A DNA stretch of 64,000 nucleotides from Cryobacterium sp. Y50 (GTDB taxonomy: Bacteria; Actinomycetota; Actinomycetes; Actinomycetales; Microbacteriaceae). Below are positions 54,117 through 61,201 of this stretch, piece by piece (the stretch's first letter is position 1; each line of letters opens with the position of its first letter). A program made the position numbers and the translations under genes. Below the pieces are notes generated by a model, which did not search any database, was not told where the DNA came from, and saw only the letters and a list, made by a program, of their open reading frames with translations. The DNA lies in assembly GCF_002929805.1 (NCBI RefSeq), contig NZ_PJJM01000091.1, positions 1 to 64,000 on the forward strand, read 5' to 3'.

Positions 54117-54155
54117 GCCGCTGCATAATCGCACGGGGTGTGCGGGGGAGCGGCG

Positions 54156-55367
54156 ATGAGTGAAAAGCAGTACTCGATCAGTATGGGCGCGACAGATGCG
54201 CTGCAGCCGATCACGACCGGTATCGTTGCTGCCATCACTGGATTTGCCAGTTCTTTCGTGCTGGTTATTGCCGGGTTACGCGCCGTTGGTGCCTCCGAAG
54301 CTCAGGCCTCTTCGGGGCTCCTGGCGCTGTGTCTGCTCGTGGGCGTGGCCTGCATTGCTTTGCCCTGGTACTTTCGGATGCCGGTTTCGTTTGCCTGGTC
54401 GACTCCGGGTGCCGCCCTCCTCGTAGCGGCGGGAACCACGACCGATAACTTCGGCGCGGCAGTGGGAGCGTTCCTGGTTTGCGGAGTGCTCATTGTGCTG
54501 TGCGGTCTCTGGCCCTTCCTCGGCCGGGTCATCACGAGCATCCCGAAGCCCCTCGCTGGGGCGATGCTGGCTGGCATTCTCTTTCCCATTTGTCTGGCAC
54601 CGATTCAGGCGGCGATTGAACAACCGCTCCTGGCTATTCCGGTCCTGGTGGTGTGGCTGGTGTTGTACCGACTGGCGCCGCGCTGGGCAGTGCCGGCGGC
54701 GATGGTCGTGGCCGCCATCGGTATCGGCAGCACTGCGGGATTGAGCTGGTTGTCAGCACCAACATCCGCTCCCAGCCTGGTCTTTGTGGCTCCGGTCTTT
54801 GAACCACTCGTGATCGTGAGCGTCGGTCTGCCGTTGTTCGTCGTGACCATGGCCGGTCAGAACGTTCCCGGATTCGCCGTGCTCTCGACCTTCGGCTTTC
54901 GGCCTCCGCCGCGCTCGGTGCTGGTCTGGTCCGGCATCGGAACCATGGTCGGATCGGTCTTCGGAGCGCACAACATGAACCTGGCCGCCATCACGGCGGC
55001 TCTCATGGCCAGCCCGGATGCCCACCAGGATGCGTCGAAACGTTGGATCGCGACGGTCGCGTCGGGTTTCGGTTACCTCGTGCTGGGACTCGGGGCCGGC
55101 CTCGCCACCGCCCTTGTTGCGGCGTCGCCGCCGATCTTGATCATCGCCGTCGCGGGTCTGGCGTTGCTCGGCGCCCTCGTGACGAGTGTCACCAATGCGC
55201 TCGAGGAACCGGAGCACCGCATCAGTGCGATTGCGACGTTCCTGGTGACAGCGTCGGGCGTGACGCTCATCGGTATCGGGGCGGCGTTCTGGGGCCTCGT
55301 GGTCGGCGGGGTATTCATACTGTGGCTGGGCTGGCGACGCCCGCGCGTGCCCGGACGGCAGAGCTAG
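54156..55367 (+). CDS. benE: BenE-family benzoate/aromatic membrane transporter
   Basis: A 403-residue membrane protein with about 12 hydrophobic segments. Signatures include TGIVAAITGFASSFVLVIAGLRAVGASEAQASSGL and VTMAGQNVPGFAVLSTFGFRPP, matching the BenE family of H+-coupled benzoate transporters. ATG 54156 follows GGGGGAGCGGCG. No aromatic catabolic genes are nearby, so substrate is open. It trails clpX by about 40 bp without evident link. Confidence 0.9.
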   Translation: MSEKQYSISMGATDALQPITTGIVAAITGFASSFVLVIAGLRAVGASEAQASSGLLALCLLVGVACIALPWYFRMPVSFAWSTPGAALLVAAGTTTDNFGAAVGAFLVCGVLIVLCGLWPFLGRVITSIPKPLAGAMLAGILFPICLAPIQAAIEQPLLAIPVLVVWLVLYRLAPRWAVPAAMVVAAIGIGSTAGLSWLSAPTSAPSLVFVAPVFEPLVIVSVGLPLFVVTMAGQNVPGFAVLSTFGFRPPPRSVLVWSGIGTMVGSVFGAHNMNLAAITAALMASPDAHQDASKRWIATVASGFGYLVLGLGAGLATALVAASPPILIIAVAGLALLGALVTSVTNALEEPEHRISAIATFLVTASGVTLIGIGAAFWGLVVGGVFILWLGWRRPRVPGRQS

Positions 55368-55685
55368 GGTCGTTCCCTGGGCCCTGTCGCTCGCAGTACT
55401 CCCACGGTGCTGGGACGGCCGGACGACGAGTGCCAGCCCGCCGATGCCTTCGAATGCGACCGCACCGAGCAGATAGACGTGACCGACGACGCAGAGGGTG
55501 ACTTCGATGCTGACCAGGAGCAGGCCTGAATAACACAACCTGCCAAATACGATTGCCAAAGACGATGGCCGCTCAGGTTAGAGCCAGTTTCCGTGCTCAG
55601 GGGACAACCTGGGTGGGTGCCGGTGGGTCCGCACCCGTCAAAGCTGTCTCCTGCATTAATGCATCGACCCAGTTGATGCATCGTC
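55368..55685. other. Gap with a possible decayed small membrane-protein fragment
   Basis: On the minus strand, 55559 to about 55400 reads a hydrophobic segment (LLLVSIEVTLCVVGHVYLLGAVAFEG) that then runs antisense into benE. It resembles a membrane-protein fragment but has no proper end. Nothing else in this gap is supported. Confidence 0.3.
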
Positions 55686-57749
55686 CTAGTTGAGGCCGCG
55701 GCGGTCGAGCAGCGGCTGCAGCTCCGCGTCCCGGCCGCACCAGTGCCGGTAGGCCTCACGCGGATCTTTGGTGCCGCCGACACCGAGCAAACGATCCCGA
55801 AAGCGGTCGCCGTTGGCGCGGGTGAGGCCGCCTTTCGCCTTGAACCACAGGACGGTGTCGGCGTCGAGAACCTCACTCCAGATATAGGAGTAATACCCGG
55901 CGTCGTAGCCGCCCGAGAACGTGTGAGCGAAATAGGTGCTCGCATAGCGGGTGGGGATAGCCGGATTGTCGAGGCCGACGGCGGCGAGGGCATCCGCTTC
56001 GAACTGTGCAACGTCGGTGACGATCGTGTCGGCGTCGATGCGGTGCCAGGCCTGATCGAGGAGCGCTGCGGCCAGATATTCGCTGGTCAGAAAGCCCTCG
56101 TTGAAGGCAGAGGAAGCCTGGATGCGGTCGACGAGGTGTTGTGGCATCGGCTCACCGGTTTGGAAGTGGCGGGCATAGTTCGTGAGGACCTCGGGCCAGA
56201 GCATCCACATTTCGTTGACCTGGCTGGGAAATTCGACGAAGTCCCGGTATACGTTGGTGCCGGAAAATTTGGGGTAAGTCGCGCGCGCGAGCAGGCCGTG
56301 CAGGGCGTGGCCGAACTCATGGAACAGGGTCGTCACCTGGTCGTAGGTCAGCAGTGTCGGCTGACCGGCCGCCGGTCTGGACACGTTGAGGTTGTTGCAG
56401 ACGACGGTGGTCTCTGTGCCGAGAAGCGTCGACTGCGAGACGAGGGCGTTCATCCAGGCCCCGCCTCGCTTGGAATCGCGGGTGTAGAAATCACCGACGT
56501 ACAGCCCGACCGGCGAGCCGTCTTCGGCGAAGACTTCGAACACCCTCGACTCGGGGTGCCAGCCCACCAGATCAGGCCGCGCGGTGAAGGTCAGACCGTA
56601 CAGCTTCTGGGCGGCGAAGAACACTCCGTTCGTGAGTACGCTCTCGAGCTCGAAATAGGGACGCATGGCTGCGGTATCGATGTCGAACTTCGCCCGGCGT
56701 ACCTTCTCGGTGAAGAATGCCCAGTCCCAGGCCGCCAGCTCGAAGCTGCCGCCCTCGGCATCGATCACCGCCTGCAAGTCGGCCTGTTCGACCAGAGCGT
56801 TGCGGGCAGCGGCCGGTGCGAGGCGCCCGAGCAGATCCCAGACGGCGCCGGGGGTCTTGGCCGTTTCATCTGCGGTTACGTAGGCGGCATGGCTGTCGAA
56901 CCCGAGCAGGCGCGCACGCTGGGCGCGCAGGTGGGTGATCTCGATCACGAGAGGCCGGTTGTCGTTGGCGGCCCCAGCGGCATCAGAACGGATGCCCCGT
57001 GCGCGGCTCGCCGTCAGCAACCGTTCCCGCACGGCACGGTTGGTCAGGCTCGCAAGGTAGGGGTGTGAGGTCGGCAGGACCAGACTGATCAGGTACTGCC
57101 CGGCGAGGCCACGGTCACGGGCGGCCTCGCCAGCAGCGGATATCTCGCCATCGGTCAGCCCGTCGAGCTCGGACGCATTGTCGATGACAAGCGCGAGTTC
57201 GTTGGTGTCGGCCAACAGGTTCTTCTCGAATTGGGTGGTCAGGGTTGACAGCCGAGAGTTGAACTGGCGAAGCTCCAACTTGTCGTCATCGCTCAGTGCA
57301 GCTCCGGCGAGGGTGAACTCGGTGAAGTACCGGTCGAGCAGGTAGAGCGACTCAGCGTCCAGTTCCAGGCTGCTGCGCTGTGCGTGCAGGGCGGCGATGC
57401 GCGCATACAGGGCTGGATCGAGCCGGATGGCGTCGGCGTGGGCTGCGAGCAGCGGAGCGAGTTCTGTTTCGAGGTCAGTGGTGAAGACATTGGAGTCGGA
57501 CGAGCTTTTGTTGAAGAAGACTTCGGCGACTCGGGCAAGTGTCTGCCCGCTGCGCTCGAGCGCGACGAGCGTGTTCTCGAAGGTGGCGGCATCCGCTCGC
57601 CTGGTGATGGACTTGACGTCGGCGAGTTGTTCGCGCATGCCCTGCAGGAAGGCCGGCCGATAGTGGGCGTCCTCAATCTCGGCGAAGGGTGGCAGCTGGT
57701 GGGGCAGGGTGCTACGGGCGAAAAAGGGATTGTTTGCGGTGGAAGCCAT
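55686..57749 (-). CDS. M3-family oligopeptidase (Dcp/OpdA-like)
   Basis: A 687-residue zinc metallopeptidase for short peptides. The catalytic motif is HEFGHALHG (His477/Glu478/His481), with NEMWMLWPEVL downstream. N-terminal pattern PPFAEIEDAHYRPAFLQGMREQLADV is typical of the M3A oligopeptidase A / peptidyl-dipeptidase group. The ATG at 57747-57749 gives full length. It stands between benE and a decayed hydrolase. Confidence 0.93.
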   Translation of the reverse strand: MASTANNPFFARSTLPHQLPPFAEIEDAHYRPAFLQGMREQLADVKSITRRADAATFENTLVALERSGQTLARVAEVFFNKSSSDSNVFTTDLETELAPLLAAHADAIRLDPALYARIAALHAQRSSLELDAESLYLLDRYFTEFTLAGAALSDDDKLELRQFNSRLSTLTTQFEKNLLADTNELALVIDNASELDGLTDGEISAAGEAARDRGLAGQYLISLVLPTSHPYLASLTNRAVRERLLTASRARGIRSDAAGAANDNRPLVIEITHLRAQRARLLGFDSHAAYVTADETAKTPGAVWDLLGRLAPAAARNALVEQADLQAVIDAEGGSFELAAWDWAFFTEKVRRAKFDIDTAAMRPYFELESVLTNGVFFAAQKLYGLTFTARPDLVGWHPESRVFEVFAEDGSPVGLYVGDFYTRDSKRGGAWMNALVSQSTLLGTETTVVCNNLNVSRPAAGQPTLLTYDQVTTLFHEFGHALHGLLARATYPKFSGTNVYRDFVEFPSQVNEMWMLWPEVLTNYARHFQTGEPMPQHLVDRIQASSAFNEGFLTSEYLAAALLDQAWHRIDADTIVTDVAQFEADALAAVGLDNPAIPTRYASTYFAHTFSGGYDAGYYSYIWSEVLDADTVLWFKAKGGLTRANGDRFRDRLLGVGGTKDPREAYRHWCGRDAELQPLLDRRGLN

Positions 57750-57824
57750 ATCCCCAGACTAGCCAAGGCTTGCGACCTGGCCGCTTGGGCTGCATCTGTC
57801 GGTGGCCCGCTATACAGTGCCTCC

Positions 57825-58258
57825 ATGGACATCATTCTGGTTCCCGGATTCTGGCTGGACGGTTCGTCATGGTCGGCGGTGACCCCGACGCTCGTCTCGG
57901 CAGGACATCGGGTGTACCCGCTAACGCTGCCCGGGCTGGAAGGAATCCGCGCGCGGGGGTGGGTCTGAGCACGCACATTGATGCTGTCATTGCGGTGTTC
58001 GACGCTCTCAATGGGCCCGTTGACCGCCAGAAACTGTACGACCTCAGACGGTATGCCCTGCCGGTCACGGTCATCGCCTGCGAGTTTTCGTCGAGCATGC
58101 TGGCCGCGTGGATCGAACAGGGAGACGCGCATGTGTCCGAATTGAGGCACATTCTTGATGTGGAATACGTTGACTTACCGACCGGACATTGGCCGCAATT
58201 CACCCGGCCAACTGATCTTGGCGCGGCCATCCTGACAGCGGTAAGCCGTGCCGGATGA
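57825..58258 (+). pseudogene. Alpha/beta hydrolase gene with frameshift and central deletion
   Basis: ATG 57825 opens IILVPGFWLDGSSWSAVTPTLVSAGHRVYPLTLPGLE, a canonical hydrolase N-terminus, which shifts frame near 57955. The second frame reads STHIDAVIAVFDALNGPV and then jumps to LRRYALPVTVIACEFSSSM, IEQGDAHVSELRHILDVEYVDLPTGHWPQFTRP. Between DGPV and RRY about 80-90 residues, including the GxSxG nucleophile and catalytic Asp, are missing. It cannot be active. Confidence 0.85.
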
Positions 58259-58309
58259 TCGACTTCCGGGCTTGCGCCCAGGCCGCACCGCAAGACGTAA
58301 AATTTGACC

Positions 58310-59064
58310 ATGACGAACCAGCCCGGAAGCTCCGAGTCCGCTCCACGGGACAAGTGCATTCACGGCTACCACGAAAGTGTGCTGCGTTCACATGCCTGGC
58401 GCACCGTGGTCAACTCTGCCGCTCGCCTGATTCCGGAACTGACCGCCAGCGCCAAGCTGCTTGACGTGGGGTGCGGCCCCGGCACGATCACGGTCGATTT
58501 GGCGCGACGCGTCTCGCCCGGCCAGGTGGTCGGTATCGACGTTTCTTCAAAGATCATCGACCACGCGGCGAAGCTGGCTGCCGATGAGGGCGTGCACAAT
58601 GTGAGTTTTCAGATCGGCGACGTTTACGCACTCGACTTTGCTAACGCATCCTTTGACATCGTGCATGCCCACCAGGTGATGCAACACCTGGCTCGTCCCA
58701 TTGCCGCCATGGCTGAGATTCGGCGGGTGCTGCGCCCCGGTGGCGTGTTCGCGGCCCGCGACATCGACTACGGCGGAGTGATGATCGCCCCGGCCATCAA
58801 CGCCCCGGCCAGCGACGGCCTGTCCGAGTGGATGCGGTCTACCGCGAGGTGCATTACTGGAACGGCGGCGAACCCGACCCCGGGCGATTACTCAAAGCCT
58901 GTGCCGTGCGGGTGACCGAGTCGGCTTTCGCAGCCCACGCCATTGAAGCCGGCGTGGCAGACCTGGCCGACCAGAAACGGATAGCCGCTGCCTGGCGGGC
59001 GTGGGTGCACGATTCGACCGACTGGTTCGGTATGCCCCACGGCGAGATTCTCGCCCGGTCCTGA
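58310..59064 (+). pseudogene. Class I SAM methyltransferase gene broken by frameshift and deletion
   Basis: ATG 58310 opens an intact SAM-binding domain (LLDVGCGPGTITVDLARRVSPGQVVGIDVS, VHAHQVMQHLARP, EIRRVLRPGG). At about 58838 the frame shifts. The second frame gives VYREVHYWNGGEPDPGRLLKA and then jumps to VTESAFAAHAIEAGVADLADQKRI and WFGMPHGEILARS. About 30 residues between LLKA and VTESAF are missing against the usual family pattern. The methyltransferase was therefore probably inactivated, although the N-terminal domain remains foldable. Confidence 0.8.
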
Positions 59065-59079
59065 CCGCGTACCCGCACC

Positions 59080-59442
59080 CTACGCGGGAGTATCCCGCGT
59101 CCACTCGACGCGCACCGCGCTGAGGGCCTCATCGAGGTTGGCACCGTCTCGCCGTTGCGCCTGCACGAAGCGCCGAGCGCTGGAGCGGGAGTCAGCACCG
59201 AGCTCCTGATCGGGCCGAACCCTGGTGCCGCTGCCACGACTGGTCGTGAGCAGACCCGCGGTCTCCAGGGCGGCGTAGGCGCGAGCGACAGTTCCCGCGG
59301 CCACGCGCAGATCAACCGCGAGCTGGCGCACCGCTGGCAGTCGTTGCCCAGCGGCGAGCGTTCCAGCGCGAATCTGGTCGGCCAGCTGCCCGCGAATCTG
59401 TTCGAACGGCGGCCTGGGATCGCCGTCGTCGATGGTGATCAT
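59080..59442 (-). CDS. GntR-family regulator (YtrA-like, short)
   Basis: A 120-residue winged-helix regulator. The N-terminal wHTH is intact (PPFEQIRGQLADQIRAGTLAAGQRLPAVRQLAVDLRVAAGTVARAYAALETAGLLTTSRGSGTRV). The C-terminal part is short, as in the YtrA subgroup. ATG at 59440-59442 overlaps the stop of the membrane-protein gene (ATGA). The 25-bp palindrome at 60426-60450 upstream of the pair is a likely binding site, giving autoregulation of both genes. Confidence 0.9.
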   Translation of the reverse strand: MITIDDGDPRPPFEQIRGQLADQIRAGTLAAGQRLPAVRQLAVDLRVAAGTVARAYAALETAGLLTTSRGSGTRVRPDQELGADSRSSARRFVQAQRRDGANLDEALSAVRVEWTRDTPA

Positions 59443-60395
59443 GCTGGGTGAGCGGATGCGGCATCCGCTTTCTTGTTGCCCGTTCCGGCTACGCGCGCCA
59501 GCGGCTGCCTGGTTGCATCGAGCAGGGACAGCACTACTAGGACGCCGCCAAGGAGTGCCATCAGCAGCCCGACGATGACCTCACTGAGGCCGATGAAGGC
59601 CGCCGGCTGCACGTTGGAGACGACCCCACCGTCGCCGGGGGCGAAAACCGTCGCGGCGTTCGTCGTGGCCCAGCCGGCGAACAGGAGCACGCCGCCGAAG
59701 TAAAGAAACAACGCCCCGGAGCTCAGCTGCATGACCACCCGGGTGGCCAAAACACGCACAATCCGGTCGAGTTCGCCGAAACTTTCGGAGCGCGGGGATG
59801 AGGCGATCCGCCCGAGTGCGAATAGGGTGGCGGCGGCGAGTAGCACGGTCAGGCCAATCAAGGGCAGCCCGTAGAACCAGCCGGGGTAGGGGCCGGACGT
59901 GCTCGACCCCACGGTGATCGAGCGATAGCTGCCATCCGGCGTCGGGCTCGAGGCGAATCCGGCAACGATGGCGAAGGCGATGACCGCCGCGGCCGCGATC
60001 AGGGGAAGCAGAAATCCCCAGGCTGGGCCGTAGCTCCATGGCCGGCGTGGCAGCAGGTCGGCCGAACGTCTAGATGACCCGGTGCTGACCATGCGGGTCG
60101 GAGCCAGGGCGAAGACCAGCAGGCCGGCGACGGCGGCCAGACCGGGCGCGAGCATCAGCGGCAAGCCGTACCAGCCGGGTTGCGCGTCATTGACCAGGTT
60201 GAGCAGGCCGAGAACTACGCCGGTCACCGCGAGGACACCGATATTGCGCAGCAGGATCGTTCGGGCGAAGCGCCGGGCGGCGGCGGTCCCGGTGCCGGAG
60301 ACCGTGATGCTAAGCGCCGCGGTGCGCTTGCGGCTAGTGACCCCCACGATCGCCACGATGACAAGCGTCAGCAGAATAAAAGCCAGGAAGATCAT
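59439..60395 (-). CDS. Multi-pass membrane protein co-transcribed with GntR regulator
   Basis: A 318-residue membrane protein with about 7-8 hydrophobic segments (first at 2-18, last near 275-300), starting at ATG 60393-60395. Short upstream in-frame codons overlap the operator and are not used. Its 3' end overlaps the GntR start. YtrA-type regulators often control membrane or ABC proteins, so a stress or envelope role is possible. No family name recognised. Confidence 0.75.
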   Translation of the reverse strand: MIFLAFILLTLVIVAIVGVTSRKRTAALSITVSGTGTAAARRFARTILLRNIGVLAVTGVVLGLLNLVNDAQPGWYGLPLMLAPGLAAVAGLLVFALAPTRMVSTGSSRRSADLLPRRPWSYGPAWGFLLPLIAAAAVIAFAIVAGFASSPTPDGSYRSITVGSSTSGPYPGWFYGLPLIGLTVLLAAATLFALGRIASSPRSESFGELDRIVRVLATRVVMQLSSGALFLYFGGVLLFAGWATTNAATVFAPGDGGVVSNVQPAAFIGLSEVIVGLLMALLGGVLVVLSLLDATRQPLARVAGTGNKKADAASAHPA

Positions 60396-60425
60396 GCGCG
60401 CCACCTTATGTGTATCAATTAAGCA

Positions 60426-60450
60426 ATACACGTGAGACTAGCACGTGTAT
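60426..60450. promoter_or_regulatory. 25-bp palindromic operator upstream of the membrane protein/GntR pair
   Basis: ATACACGTG (60426-60434) and CACGTGTAT (60442-60450) are perfect 9-bp arms with a 7-bp spacer. A further GTGTAT/ATACAC pair overlaps the start side. YtrA-like GntR regulators bind this type of GTGTA...TACAC site. It lies 31 bp upstream of the start. Confidence 0.8.
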
Positions 60451-60474
60451 CAATCCTCTGCTACACCTGCGGTT

Positions 60475-60744
60475 TCAGATCCAGTCATCGTCATCGTCAT
60501 CCGTGTTGGTGGAAGGCTGGGTGATGGTGGCGCTGTCATCGACCGGGTTGAATCGAATGATGGTGCCATCGTCCAGCTCGATCACCGGCTTGGACTCCAG
60601 CCAAGTCAGCGTCCAGCGCCAGGTGCTGGTGTCCACGGCGAGGGCAGCGAGGTCCTCCTGCACAGCCTGCACAGCGATTTCCACGACGTGGGGGAGGCCG
60701 GCCGGCAAGGTGCCGCCGAGCGACCAACGAGTGCCGAGTTGCAT
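60475..60744 (-). CDS. Small acidic hypothetical protein (89 aa)
   Basis: An 89-residue protein ending in a run of Asp (TDDDDDDWI). The central part (WRWTLTWLESKPVIELDDGTIIRFNP) looks like a small beta domain. ATG at 60742-60744. It follows the GNAT gene by 2 bp on the same strand, so the two are likely co-transcribed. I do not recognise a family. Confidence 0.6.
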   Translation of the reverse strand: MQLGTRWSLGGTLPAGLPHVVEIAVQAVQEDLAALAVDTSTWRWTLTWLESKPVIELDDGTIIRFNPVDDSATITQPSTNTDDDDDDWI

Positions 60745-60746
60745 GA

Positions 60747-61193
60747 CTAGACGTCGATCTCGTAGGTGACCCAGTCGGTGCGGGTGCCGACCTGGTCGTA
60801 GAGCACCTGGGCGGTGGCGTTGTCGGCGGCGGTCAGCAACTGTAGCTGGGCCAGCTTGTGCTCACGCGCGTAGGCCTTGCTGAAGTCCATCAGCGCAGTG
60901 GCCACACCCTGGCCACGGGACTCCTCGGTCACGAACAGGTCATCGAGAAAGAGTGCAAGATCGCCACTGAGCGTACGCGGCACGGTGCGCAAGTGTGCGA
61001 AACCGACGAAGTCGCCGGCGTCATTGACCGCGACGGCACCGTAGAGGGGGTTGTTCGCGTCGATGATCCAGCTCCAGACCTGCAGCGCGATCTGGTCGGT
61101 CAACTCGCTCTCGTAGAACGCGCTGTAACCCTCAAACAGGCCCAGCCAGGGGAAGAAGTCCTTGTCGCCCAGCGGGCGTACGGTAACTGACAT
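60747..61193 (-). CDS. GNAT-family N-acetyltransferase
   Basis: A 148-residue acetyltransferase with intact CoA motif (LDDLFVTEESRGQGVATALMDFSKAYAREHK, R-x-Q-G-V-A). N-terminal RPLGDKDFFPWLGLFEGYSAFYESEL is typical of a GNAT group that often neighbours valS. It starts 9 bp after the valS stop, same strand, so read-through from valS is likely. Substrate unknown. Confidence 0.88.
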   Translation of the reverse strand: MSVTVRPLGDKDFFPWLGLFEGYSAFYESELTDQIALQVWSWIIDANNPLYGAVAVNDAGDFVGFAHLRTVPRTLSGDLALFLDDLFVTEESRGQGVATALMDFSKAYAREHKLAQLQLLTAADNATAQVLYDQVGTRTDWVTYEIDV

Positions 61194-61201
61194 TTGGTTT
61201 C

